From: Lepus europaeus
Lineage: Eukaryota > Chordata > Mammalia > Lagomorpha > Leporidae
Length of the DNA stretch: 64,000 nucleotides
NCBI RefSeq assembly: GCF_033115175.1
Contig: NC_084850.1
Coordinates: forward strand, 13,609,218 to 13,673,217
Direction: 5' to 3'
In this document: positions 1 to 10,344 of the stretch, piece by piece
Position numbering within the stretch: position 1 is the first letter of the stretch
Layout: each line of letters opens with the position of its first letter
Program-made: the position numbers and the translations under genes
Notes under the pieces: generated by a model
What the model saw: the letters and a program-made list of their open reading frames with translations, nothing else
Database searches by the model: none
Told to the model about the DNA's origin: nothing

Positions 1-460
1 TAACAAATAGTAAGAAAAAGAAAGAAAAAAAAAGCACTTTTCCTCAACGGTAGAGACAAGGGTTTTGAACAATCATTGGATCTCAAAATGTGAATTTCCC
101 TCCTATATATAACACTTTTGGTACTCTGATAGTTACCACAGAACAGGAAAAACATACAGTGTTTGTCTTTTTGGGACTGGCTAATTTCACTAAGCATAAT
201 AGTTTCCAGTTTCATCCATTTTGTGCAAATGACAAGATTTCATTTTTTCCACTGCTGTGTAATATTCCATAGTCTATACCTATCACAGTTTCTTTATCCA
301 GTTATCAGTTGATGGGCATCTGGCTTGATTCCATATCTTAGCTACTGTGAGTTGAGCTGCAATAAACATGGAGGTACAGATAACTCTTTCATATGCTGAT
401 TTCATTTCCCTTGGGTAAATTCCCAGGAGTGGGATTACTGGGTCATATGGTGTATAAAAT
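1..460 (-). mobile_element. L1 LINE, 3' part of ORF2 and 3' UTR, minus strand
   Basis: The reverse strand encodes a degraded C-terminal L1 ORF2 peptide, with YDPVIPLLGIYPREMKSAYE readable at about 340-460. It is followed by the usual 'count the insects' style L1 3' sequence that recurs at 37.9-38.4 kb. The copy runs off the left window edge. The frame is interrupted and it is a dead 5'-truncated LINE. Assignment to L1 is secure; the subfamily is not determined. Confidence 0.85.
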
Positions 461-867
461 AAAGATGAGAACTTTGGGAAACAACAAGATTTGATTAGGT
501 CATTAGTGTGGAGCCCCATGATTAAATCTTGATGGCTTTATAAGGAGAGAGAAATCACAAATATATAGGGACATTTAGACAGACACACTCTCTGTCTCTT
601 ACAGTATAATGCCCTGTGTGACTTCAGGACTGTACCATAAAGACTGCCATCACCAGAGGAGGGATCGATGGGCCCTATACTCTCATTTCCAGTGCCTTTT
701 TCTGAGTTTCCACAGACCAGACCCATAATGAATTAACATGACATTTCCTTATTACTCAAAGCAATGAGAAAGGGGTGGGATAGGGTGGAGGGAGGATAGT
801 TAATAGAAAATAGACCCTGGACAGATAAAACTATAAAGATAAGTTTTAAATTAAATACAGATTTTGA
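461..867. other. Interval with no recognised gene
   Basis: AT-rich sequence with no convincing coding frame, RNA gene or well preserved repeat. It lies between the L1 remnant and the first C-SINE. Confidence 0.5.
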
Positions 868-1262
868 GGGGCCAGCATTGTGACATAATGGTTTAAGCCA
901 CCCCCTATGACGCTGGCATCCCATATGGGTGCCGGTTTGAGTCCTGGCTGCTCTACATCTGATCCAGCTCCCTGCTCCCTGTTGGCCTGGGAAGGCATTG
1001 AATGATAGTCCAAGTGCTTGGGCCCCTGCACCCACTTGGGACACACGAAAAATGTTCTTTTCTCTTGGCTTCTGCCTGGCCTAGCCCTGGCCATTGCACC
1101 CATCTGGGGAGTGAAAGAGTGGATGGAAGAATGAACTCTCTCGCTCTCTCTCTCTCTCTCTCTGTCTGTTTCTCTCAGTCTCTGTCTTTGTGTGTGCGTG
1201 TGTGTGTTTCCCTCTCTATATACAACTCTGCCTTTCTAATAAACAAATAAATCTTTAAAAAA
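868..1262 (+). mobile_element. C-SINE (tRNA-derived lagomorph SINE)
   Basis: The tRNA-like head starts GGGGCCAGCATTGTGACA. The body carries the conserved CATCCCATATGGGTGCC box, followed by a (CT)n run at about 1137-1180 and an AAATAAATC tail. Several substitutions from the young consensus mark it as a moderately old copy. Confidence 0.93.
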
Positions 1263-1835
1263 TATATTTTTAACCAAAGTTTCCTGTTCATTTTCCAAGG
1301 AAATATAGGTTTATCTGGGCACACTACCAGGTTCTTCAATTTACAATGTTCTTAATAGAACTGATTCTGTACCATTAGGCTAAAGCTAGCACTTTCCCAT
1401 AAGGCTGTCATATATATTGAACTGATTTGTATTATGTTAACTATTCATATAGAATTGTTCAAATTCTAGGTGAACATTTTTACATACTTTTAGATGAGAT
1501 CATATTTTCCCACCTTCAGCACTACCGAGAATTTTGGTTGGAAAGTTATTTTTCCTTATTGCAGAAGGAATGATCTGTGTACTGTTAGAATCATTAGCAG
1601 CATAGGTGCTTTCTACCCAATACATGTCACTGGAACCTCTCCTGTCCTCCCCCAAACCCAAATTGTAACCACAAAAACATCTCAAAATATTATCTAATGT
1701 GCTACAGTGAGCAAGATTACACCTCTTGTGAACCACCGGGATTGACAGAGATCTTTTTGTGAGGCATAAAATTGTACATAAAGACAGCTATACACACATA
1801 TACATCTATCTATATATAATTTTATATCATATATT
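1263..1835. other. Interval with no recognised gene
   Basis: AT-rich, apparently unique sequence. Short open frames at 1494-1736 overlap on both strands, have no recognisable motif and look like chance frames. Confidence 0.5.
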
Positions 1836-2195
1836 AAATCTTATTTCTTTTAGACAGGCAGAGTTAGACAGTGAGAAAGAGAGAGACAGAGGGAAAGGTC
1901 TTCCTTCCGTTGGTTCACCCCCAAATGGCCACTATGGCCAGCGTGCTTGGCCGGTGCGCTGCGCCGATCTGAAGCCAGGAGCCAGGTGCTTCCTCCTGGT
2001 CTCCCATGCAGGTGCAGGGCCCAAGCACTTGGGCCGTCCTCCACTGCCTTCCCGGGCCACAGCAGAGAGCTGGACTGGAAGAGGAGCAACTGGGACAGAA
2101 TCCGGCACCCCAACCGGGACTAGAACCCAGGGTGCCGGCGCTGCAGGTGGAGGATTAGCCAAGTGAACTATGGCACTGGCCTAAATTTTATTTCT
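1836..2195 (-). mobile_element. C-SINE with target duplication
   Basis: Inverted C-SINE: tail side GACAGGCAGAGTT on the left, tRNA head at about 2150-2182. It is flanked by an imperfect 13-bp direct repeat (AAATCTTATTTCT, 1836-1848; AAATTTTATTTCT, 2183-2195), as expected for L1-driven retroposition. Confidence 0.92.
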
Positions 2196-2257
2196 AAAAT
2201 GCGAAATAACAAAAGTGGATCATATTATTTTAAGTACAATAATTTTATGTTCATATA

Positions 2258-3437
2258 ATAAATACACATTTTTTTTCATTTATTAAACTTTTATTTAATG
2301 AATATAAATTTCCAAAGTACAGCTTATGGGTTACAATGGCTTCCACCCTCCCATAACTTCCCTCCCACCTGCAACCCTCCCCTTTCCTGCTCCCTCTCCC
2401 CTTCCATTCACATCAAGATTCATTTTCAATTCTCTTTATATACAGAAGATCAGTTTAGTATATATTAGGTAAAGATTTCAACAGTTTGCCCCATATAGCA
2501 ACACAAAGTGAAAAAACTACTGTTGGAGTACTAGTTATAGCATTAAATAATAGTGTACAGCACATTAAAGACAGAGATCCTACATAATATTTTTTTAAAA
2601 TTAATTATTTGTCTATGCCATTTCCAATTTAACACCAGGGTTTTTTTTTTTTTTTCATTTCCAATCATCTTTATATACAGAAGATCGATTCAGTATATAA
2701 TTAGTAAAGACCTCATCAGTTTGTACCCACGCAGAAACACAAAGTGTAAAAATACTGTTTCAGTACTAGTTATAGCATCACTGCACATTAGACAACACAT
2801 TAGGGACAGATCCCACATGGGATGTAAGTACACAGTGACTCCTGTTGCTGACTTAACAATTTGACACTCCTGTTCATGGCGTCAGTAATCTCCCTAGGCT
2901 CTAGTCATGAGTTGCCAGGGCTATGGAAGCCTTTAGAGTTCGCTGACTTTGATCTTATTCCGATAGGGTCATAGTCAAAGTGGAAGTTCTCTCCTCCCTG
3001 CGGAGGAAGGTACCTCCTTCTTTGATGGCCCCATTCTTTCCACTGGGATCTCACTCACAGAGATCTTTCATTTAGGTCTTTTTTTTTTCCAGAGTGTCTT
3101 GGCTTTCCATGCCTACAATACTCTCATGGGCTCTTCAGCCAGATCCGAATGCCTTAAGGGCTGATTCTGAGGCCAGAGTGTTGTTTAGGACATCTGCCAT
3201 TCTATGAGTCTGCTGTGTATCCCACTTCTCATGTTGGATCCTTCTCTCCCTTTTTGATTCTATCAGTTAGTATTAGCAGACACTTGTCTTGTTTGTGTGA
3301 TCCCTTTGACTCTTAGACCTATCAGAGCCATCAATTGTGAGCAGAAATTGATCACTTGGACTAGTGAGATGGCATTGGTACATGCCACCTTGATGGGATT
3401 GTGTTGGAATCCCCTGGCACAATAAGTACACATTTTT
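2258..3437 (-). mobile_element. 5'-truncated L1, long 3' UTR, with target duplication
   Basis: The minus-strand L1 3' end begins at the poly-T near 2275 and breaks off at 3420. The flanks AATAAATACACATTTTT (2258-2274) and AATAAGTACACATTTTT (3421-3437) form a 17-bp target duplication with one mismatch. The 3' UTR contains an internal near-duplication: the module TATATACAGAAGATC ... GTACTAGTTATAGCA occurs at about 2427-2545 and again at about 2660-2780. The same module order is seen in the copy at 41.9-42.5 kb, so it is a family feature. Confidence 0.88.
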
Positions 3438-4638
3438 ATGATTCACGAAATGCTGATTAAATAAAAACATCACAAAATGTTATGAGAAAACAATAATGAT
3501 AAAAATGATACACAAAGCTGAAAAAATGCAATTATTAGAGGTGAGGAATTGACAGAGTGTAGCTAAAATCTAATTGGAAATATTCTACAGGACAAATGGA
3601 GGGCCTCTCAATTTTATATTTTAATAATTTTGTTATTTCTTTTTTCAAGGCAGAATATGTTTAAACCCAAACTGGAATTATTTCTGTATAATTCTAGACT
3701 GATGCAATGAATAAAGAGAACTTCATAAAGTCTCTGGTGAATTCACCATCTGCCTATGCCCTCTGAATATTTTCCATGACGACTCACTGAACAAGTGAAG
3801 TGGAAGGCATAACTGAATAGAAAGAAACAATGAGAATAAAGTAAAGAGTACACAAACATCTGAAACATTTGCTGATTTAGAAGCCCATACTGCAAGCTTG
3901 CTTTGAGGGGAATTTGTCAATGTGCCCAAAGCTTCCTCTTGTTTTCAAAAGAACTTCCCACTGTGATGAAAACGTTGATGATGCATTGACATTAGAATCA
4001 TCTTCAGCACTGGGAGCTGCCAGAATTAAACAACAGCCAACATTTCCTACAGCAGTGTCCCCATTGGTAGAACTGACCAGGTCATACATGAGAAAAGCTT
4101 AAAGCTCACAGACCCTAAGTTAACTCTTAGTTCAAGTGCTGGTGCTAACTAGGATTTCCATGATGCTTTTCTGGGACAGTTGCAGAACCTAATCAAATAC
4201 CTCTAACAGGCCACCTGTCCGTCTACCATCTGCAGAAATTCACAAGAACTCTTGATTCCTGCCTGTTGCCTATCCATGTATAATAGTCTCCCACATGCAA
4301 GTAGTCATATTGAAGATTCCTGTGCATTTCATAAAAGTTATTTTTGATAACTTAAAATGTAATCTTATGTAGATTTTGATGCACACCAAGATACTGGCTG
4401 GGGTTCTGGGTGTTATATACAGACAGTCCGTATGTTAAATTTGGATTACAATTAAGACACAGATAATATAATATGATAATAAATTTTTCCTATTTTATAA
4501 CTATTAAGTAACTTTTACTCATTAAGATTTTCTTTCTTTGTATCTCATTCATGTGTAGTCATGTACTTAAAGAGCCAGTACAGGCTCTCAAAAGCTGATG
4601 CCAAAACCTATTTCAATCACTTCTCCAAATTACAAATT
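3438..4638. other. Interval with no recognised gene
   Basis: No coding frame with a recognisable domain. The paired opposite-strand frames at 3877-4102 are unassigned. No preserved repeat is apparent. Confidence 0.45.
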
Positions 4639-4992
4639 CAATTTAGATTTTTTTGAAGATTGATTTATTTATTTGAAAGTCAGAATTACAGAGAAAGAGA
4701 AAGGGAGAGAGATATCTTCCAACAGCTGGTTTGCTCCACAGGTGGCTGCAAGGACCAGGGTTGGGGTAGGCCGAAGCCAGGAGCCAAGAGCTTCAACTGG
4801 GTCTCCTACATGGATGACAGGGAGCCAGACACTTGGGCCATTTTCTGCTGCTTTTCCCAGGCCATTGGCAGGGAGCCGAATCAGAAGTGAAGCAGCCGGG
4901 ACTCGAACTTGAGGCCCTATCGGATGCTGGTTCGGCAGGCTGTGTCTTTACCTGCTAAGCCAAAACACCAGTCCCTCAATCTAGATTTTTTA
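4639..4992 (-). mobile_element. C-SINE, old copy
   Basis: Inverted C-SINE with AGATTGATTTATTTATTTGAAAG at its tail side (about 4655-4677) and a decayed tRNA head ending near 4974. Flanks AATTTAGATTTTTT and AATCTAGATTTTTT look like its target duplication. Confidence 0.88.
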
Positions 4993-5389
4993 AGAACAGA
5001 CTGAAGCACATAGGTAAACTCTGACTCAATAAAGAAAAATCTTTACGCCGGTCATGTACAAAATTAATTCTTGATATATTGTTTCAAACAGGAAAGATGT
5101 CAAATCGAAGCACAAAATTCTTCATTGTTGCGTAGATCAGTGTCACCAAACTAATTCCCATGAGTCAAATCCAGGTCATAGCATATTTTTGTAAATGGAC
5201 TTTTGGGGAAGACAATGCCAATATATCTGCATACTTTCGACAACTGCTTTTGTTCTTTGAAGACAGAAATGAATAGTTGTGACAGAAACATTGTCCCCTG
5301 CAAAGCCTAAAATATTTACTATCTGGCCTTTTGTAGAAAATTATTTCCAACTACTGTCATAGACTATCATGAAGAAGGATTTGTAGAAA

Positions 5390-5510
5390 TAATTCAGTCT
5401 TCTTAAGGCAGGGAAAAATGAGCTCTAGAGGAAGTACATGGCTTGTCCAAAGTTATATAGATTATTAACAGCAAATTCACTGTTAGAAACAGGTTTCCTG
5501 ATGTCCTTTG
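5390..5510 (+). mobile_element. MIR-like fossil SINE
   Basis: The order 'GAGCTCTAGAGGAAGTACATGG', 'TGTCCAAAGTTATATAGATTATTA' resembles the MIR 3' core (tgaggaaactgag ... ttgcccaaggtcacacagct). It is an ancient, strongly diverged copy; the call is by resemblance only. Confidence 0.5.
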
Positions 5511-5879
5511 GGAGGAATGAATACTGCATCCAAGACTTCTAACATACACAGTTATCTGGAGTTCATATATCAGCCTAGGGGACATCATAAAGGTTTTTAG
5601 CTTTTAGATAAAGGAGCAAAAATACAGACCTGTAAACTAATTCTCCCTTAGTTTTTTTTTTCCTAGAGATTAGGTGAGACCACATAGGAATGTGTATAGC
5701 CCAGCACCAACTAAATTTCCTTTCTATCTTCATTTTTTTCAGATGAGGTAGCTGAGGTCTAACAAGTATAGGAGCTTTTTTTGAAGCCATAAACGGAATG
5801 AGAATTAAGGGAAGAATTCACCATAGGATTTAAGATCCCAAGTGCAGTCGTCACTCTGAATTACCAAGTGAAAAATGAC

Positions 5880-6660
5880 CAAATCACAGAAACAACGTAA
5901 GTGCCCATAAATGGGTGAATGGATAAAGAAAATATGGTATATATACATATCAGAATACTAGCTAGCCATGAAAACGTAGAATACTGTAATTTATCACAGT
6001 ATGGATGGAAGTGGAAGCCACCCAGTTAAATTATTTAGTTATTTAAATAATTAGCTATTTAATCACAGCAAGACAAGTAATCACATGATGTAACTTTTTT
6101 TAAATTATTGGTATATTTATTTGAGAAGTAGAATTACAGAGAGAGGGAGAGACAGAGAGAAAGTCTTCCATCCCACTGGTTCACTATCTAGATGGCCACA
6201 ACAGCCGGAGCTGAGTCGATCCAGAGCCCGGAGCCAGGAGCTTCTTCCAGGTATCGCACGCAGATGCAGGGTCCTAAGCACTTGAATCATCTTTTACAGT
6301 TGAATTGGAAGAGGAACAGCCAGGATATGAACCGGGACCCGTATGGGATGCCGGTGCCGCAGGTAGGGGCTTAGCCCACTATGCCACAGCACCGGCTCCC
6401 ATATTATCTGCCCTATATGTGGAACCTAAATAAGTTGGGCTCACAGAAGTTGTAGAATGGTGGTTACCACAGACTGGGGAGAGTAGATGGGTGGGAGGGA
6501 AATTTTGATTTTTGATACTCAGTTATAGTTAGGAGAAATAAGTTCTACTGTTCCATTACAATGAAGGATGACCATAGATAACGTCAATGTACTTCATATT
6601 TCTTTTAAAAATTAGAAGAAAGATATTTGACTGTATACACCATAAAGAAATAACTGTTTT
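5880..6660 (+). mobile_element. L1 3' end, split by a C-SINE
   Basis: Sense L1 ORF2/3' sequence (GTGCCCATAAATGGGTGAATGG ... GGAAGTGGAAGCCA) resumes after the SINE at 6401 (TATGTGGAACCTAAATAAG ... GGTGGTTACCACAGACTGGGG). The reading frame is destroyed. The SINE insertion post-dates the L1. Confidence 0.85.
6095..6400 (-). mobile_element. C-SINE inserted in L1
   Basis: Inverted C-SINE (tail TATTTATTTGAGAAGTAGAATTACAGAG near 6112; head ATGCCACAGCACCGGCTCCC ending at 6400). It interrupts the surrounding L1, giving a relative age order. Confidence 0.9.
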
Positions 6661-6764
6661 ATGACACAGAGAAGTTTACTCAGATTTGGACATTACACAT
6701 TGTGCATGTATCCAAACATCACAACATACCCCCCTCCAAATATGCCCAAACATATGTGTCAGTT

Positions 6765-7063
6765 AAAAATAAAAAATGAGGCCGGCGCCATGGCTCAACA
6801 GGCTAATCCTCCACCTTGCGGCGCCAGCACACCAGGTTCTAGTGCCGGTTGGGGCGCCGGATTCTGTCCCGGTTGCCCCTCTTCCAGGCCAGCTCTCTGC
6901 TGTGGCCCGGGAGTGCAGTGGAGGATGGCACAAGTGCTTGGGCCCTGCGCCCCATGGGAGACCAGGAGAAGCACCTGGCTCCTGACTTCAGATCAGCGTG
7001 GTGCACTGGCCACAGTGCCCAGCAGCAGCGGCCACTGGAGGGTGAACCAATGGCAAAGGAAGA

Positions 7064-7097
<34 letters not shown>

Positions 7098-7149
7098 ACT
7101 GTCCACTCTGCCTGTCAAAAATAAATAAATAAATAAAAATAAAAAATGA
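6765..7149 (+). mobile_element. Young C-SINE with perfect target duplication
   Basis: Well preserved copy: head GCCGGCGCCATGGCTCA at 6781, (CT)n at about 7069-7097, and a (TAAA)n tail. The direct repeat AAAAATAAAAAATGA occurs at 6765-6779 and 7135-7149. High similarity to other young copies suggests recent retroposition. Confidence 0.95.
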
Positions 7150-7860
7150 AACAAAACAAATAAATATAGATCACTAGGACTTATGCACTATTTTGGGGAA
7201 ACTGTTTTCTTTTTCCTGCTTAAGAATGATTCCTTCACTTGAATTGTGAAAAGTCATCTCCCTCTTGCACTGCAATGTGCTGTGGTAAAAACAGTAAGTA
7301 GACATATGCGCACATATAACAGCGGGCATCTACTTTTCTATGCTCTGTGCTTGTTGTAGTTTCTAAACAAAATTAATTATTCTGTCTGGAAACAACAAGG
7401 GGACAGTCAGAAGGAACAGGAGGCCTAAATGCAACAAATACCACACGGAAATAATTAAGAAATTAATTTTTCCTGCATTCTCATGATTCTCACCAAGGAT
7501 CTTGCCTTTTAAGCCTGCATACCCTTCTAGGGAATTGCATGCAGTTTAAAATGATGGATCAGTATGTACACATGTAGGCTACGGCATAAATGTAGATGGC
7601 ATGAAAATGAACAAAGATAATACTACACATAACCAGTGGAGAGAGAGTCAGGTACAAAATTAAATAAAAATTAAGCTAGAGAAAATGACCATCTTTGAAG
7701 ATATTAGCACAGTAGGAATGGCACCTTAAGTCCTTTCTAGAACAACATGGCCATAGGAGGAGTGATAAGCCAACAGATATTAAAGAGGTAAAACCAACAA
7801 GATGTTATTCATGGATAGATAGACAGTAGAGAAGTAGAAAGAAAAGTTCATGATAACCAT
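7150..7860. other. Interval with no recognised gene
   Basis: AT-rich sequence without a coding frame or a repeat I can name. Confidence 0.5.
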
Positions 7861-7861
7861 A

Positions 7862-8300
7862 TTAGTTTCCTGTCACTGCTGTGACAAATTACCATAAGGA
7901 TGGTGGCTTAAACATACAAAAATATATTATCTCATAGTTCAGGAGGTTACACATTTTAAATAAATTCCACTGGGAAAAATTCAAAGTATATAATGTTATA
8001 TTCCTTTAATAAGCTCTAGGAGAGAATCTGTTTCTTTTCTACCTTCCAGGAGTCATCCACATTCCTTGACTCTTAGTCACATTCTTCCTTCTTCAGGTCA
8101 GCCATTTCTGCAGTTACCTCTTCTTCTTTCTCTTTCAAGGACTTCTTTTATTACTTTGGGAATGACCAAATAGTCTATCTGCTGATTAAGAATCTTAATC
8201 CTCTCTGTAACCTTAATACCTCTTTACATTATAATGTAATGTATTTACCAATTAGAGCATAGACATCTACAGGGAGGGGACCATTAATCCGTCTACCACA
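7862..8300 (-). mobile_element. MLT1-type MaLR LTR (ERVL-MaLR), antisense
   Basis: It reads as the reverse complement of an MLT1 LTR. It starts TTTCCTGTCACTGCTGTGACAAATTACC, contains GGAGAGAATCTGTTTCTTTTC and ends CCGTCTACCACA. This is an ancient eutherian insertion with no coding capacity. Confidence 0.8.
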
Positions 8301-8461
8301 GCAATTTGTCAAATTCCTCATTGGGATACTGAAATATTATTGATGCTTAAAATATGCAACTAATGTTTAATAAGTCCAGAGTCCTAGTGAAGCACTATAA
8401 GGTTGTCTATGAAGTTGAGGACTATAGCCATGGAGGTACACCAAATTGTCTTTTAATAATG
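8301..8461. other. Pre-insertion host sequence left of the provirus
   Basis: Unique AT-rich sequence. It would join directly to 10779 onwards in an allele lacking the provirus, keeping one copy of GTTCTT. Confidence 0.7.
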
Positions 8462-8467
8462 GTTCTT

Positions 8468-8895
8468 TGTTGTTGTTGATTTCTCCACAATGTAGCAGTG
8501 GGTTCGTTTCTGAGAAGAGCAGCGTGGTGGGGGCAAGAGGCGCGGAGTCAACACACAGACCCCGGGAGTCCGGTGAGAGCAGGCTTGAGGCGAGCAGCCT
8601 GCAGACTCGTTTATTACAGTTGGTACAACAGCTTATATAGCCAAGACCAGCCAATCTGGTCAAGGGGCGGTCCATACCCCAACCAATCACAGCCTGTTGC
8701 CAGGCAGTTTCCACAGCCATCCAATCACAGCCTGTCGCCAGGCAGTTTCAAATCCATCCAATCACAGCCTGTTGCCAGGCAGTTTCCAGAGCCATCCAAT
8801 CACAGCCTGTCGCCAGGCAGTTTCAAAACCATTCCTGACTAACTGACGCTCGCTTGCCAGTGGCCACCTTGGCATGGCCTTCTCATTCCACTACA
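8468..8895 (-). repeat. 3' LTR of the young provirus
   Basis: Minus-strand LTR starting TGTAGTGGAATGAG at 8895 and ending CAACAACAACA at 8468. U3 carries four tandem units of about 40 bp, each with an inverted CCAAT box (GTGATTGG). A TATA box (TATATAA) lies at 8633-8639 and an AATAAA signal only about 20 bp further at 8610-8615. This implies a very short R, as in betaretroviruses. It appears identical to the 5' LTR at 10345-10772. Confidence 0.96.
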
Positions 8896-8907
8896 GTTCC
8901 CCCTTTT
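8896..8907 (-). promoter_or_regulatory. Polypurine tract
   Basis: On the minus strand AAAAGGGGGAAC directly abuts the TG of the 3' LTR, the position needed for plus-strand priming. The same tract (AAAAGGGGGAAA) abuts the 3' LTR of the element at 12.8-15.4 kb. Confidence 0.9.
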
Positions 8908-9107
8908 CGTTTATTTTTGAGCAACGGGAGGCATGATTCTTGGCCATACCATTGTTGACCCCGTTTCCATGTGGTCTCCGTACGCAGCTGTGCCTGTCTT
9001 AGGTTGTCCCCCAGGGGATCTTACCCGTCGTTGACTAACCAGCGCTCAAATCGAGAGACCACAGGATTGCTTGCTCAGATAGGGGTAGGAATGAGGAATA
9101 ACGGTTA

Positions 9108-9896
9108 TCAGGAATGGCATGACCACACACGGGCTGTGGGCCATTTGAGTGGCTGACCAGAGCTAGTGGAGTACACAACAGTAACAGATATGGCTATGGG
9201 CAGTTTCTCAGGGTAGGATGATAGGGCAGGTGTGTCTGCTAACAAGGCGTAGTCTCGGTCTTGTTCAGCTGGTTCTGGTTGGCTGTCAGTTGCATGCTTG
9301 ATGTTTCTGGCTGGTACCCAAATGGGCTGTTCCGCATTCTCTGGAAAGACACAAGCATATCCTCGACCCTTGGTTAATAGAAGCCTTTTTACAGGCGTTG
9401 GAATCCAGGGCCTGAATTTTGCATGCACTTCGACATTAGCAGCAAACATGCTGATGGCATGGGATCTAGCGGCTGCCCTGAGATATTGGTGTACCCAAGG
9501 AATGCCACAAATGTGGGGATCCTCACTGGGTGCGGATGGGATGACCTGGCATGAGTTATTGTGTAGAGGTCCTCTTAGTTCATCCCACGGGTATGTGGGG
9601 GGTAGCTGACTAGGCATTGCTACCTTGTTTGCTACGTTGTTTTTTTCACTGTCGGAGCTCTCTCTCCCTAAGTCATCAACCATTGTCTGTGAGACAGGGA
9701 CCTGGAGTGTCAGGCTCCTATCACTCACAGATTCACTATCTTTGATAATCTGCACAGGATTCTGAGAGGGGGGTATCTTTCCCATGTCTGAGCGCTTAAG
9801 AGTGGCACGGTACGCCAACTCTAGCCAGAGGAAAGACACGTATAGCACTGCTACCGTAGCAAAGCAAATTCCTAGCACCTCAGCTGTGGATGGCAT
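9108..9896 (-). CDS. Chimeric Gag-like / integrase C-terminal ORF of the deleted provirus
   Basis: Single open frame of 262 codons, starting at an ATG about 450 nt downstream of the 5' LTR. Residues about 8-29 form a hydrophobic stretch (LGICFATVAVLYVSF...) that could act as a signal anchor; the sequence to about residue 170 occupies the gag position but I recognise no capsid motif in it. Near residue 171 (about 9383) the frame passes into a class II integrase C-terminal domain (GYACVFPENAEQPIWV), matching the sister element at 14.5 kb in the same frame. The stop present there (after AEQD) is absent, so the frame runs on about 50 codons. An internal deletion fused gag to pol in frame. A product is possible but unproven. 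ER targeting, as in IAP Gag, is inference from the hydrophobic N-terminus. Confidence 0.7.
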   Translation of the reverse strand: MPSTAEVLGICFATVAVLYVSFLWLELAYRATLKRSDMGKIPPSQNPVQIIKDSESVSDRSLTLQVPVSQTMVDDLGRESSDSEKNNVANKVAMPSQLPPTYPWDELRGPLHNNSCQVIPSAPSEDPHICGIPWVHQYLRAAARSHAISMFAANVEVHAKFRPWIPTPVKRLLLTKGRGYACVFPENAEQPIWVPARNIKHATDSQPEPAEQDRDYALLADTPALSSYPEKLPIAISVTVVYSTSSGQPLKWPTARVWSCHS

Positions 9897-10324
9897 TTTG
9901 CAGGAGGTTTCCCTACGTTAGACAGACAGATAGTGGTGTATCAGATCGTACGTATGTCCTGTGCTTAGTGGGGGACTTCCTTGATTCGTTAGGTCAAGGC
10001 CGTATGCCCACACGGTGTCTCCGGAGCGTCACCTCTCTCGAGTGAGGGAAGATGACTTGGTTCCGAATTCTGGGATGATCAGTCCCTTATGTGAATTCGC
10101 CGGGCAAACCGAAAGTAAAAGGAGGAGCCGAGAAGCGACGTACGCTTCAGGGCGGTGTGTGCTAACCTGGGGTCACTTAGACCGAGGACAAGGACAAGGA
10201 AAGGGGCGTAGGAGGGGGTTCTGTGCTCACCCTCACAGAACCGAACAGCACACAAAACACCGAGGGGCCTACTTGCCGAAATCCAGGGGGGACCTCGCCG
10301 AGTCCGACACGCTGTTTCTTTCTC
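9897..10324 (-). other. Proviral 5' leader
   Basis: About 430 nt between PBS and the first ATG, consistent in position with a retroviral packaging leader. The overlapping plus-strand frame 10015-10356 has no retroviral or cellular motif and is treated as a shadow. Confidence 0.6.
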
Positions 10325-10342
10325 AGTCACGTTGGCGCGCCA
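10325..10342 (-). promoter_or_regulatory. Primer binding site, tRNA-Lys-like
   Basis: Two bases after the LTR end (CAACA) the minus strand reads TGGCGCGCCAACGTGACT. This resembles the tRNA-Lys1,2 primer site (TGGCGCCCAACGTG...), with one altered or inserted base near position 7. Position and TGG start make it a PBS; the exact tRNA is inferred. Confidence 0.75.
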
Positions 10343-10344
10343 GA

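Noticed and set aside
6661..7128. Many 60-155 codon frames rich in QVLGP, GRPGEAPGS and SLSLSLS
   Set aside because: Every one lies on a C-SINE body or its (CT)n run, in several frames and both strands. They are repeat shadows.
8498..8842. Identical 114-codon frames at 8498-8842 and 10375-10719
   Set aside because: They are antisense readings of the two LTRs; identity reflects LTR identity, not duplicated genes.
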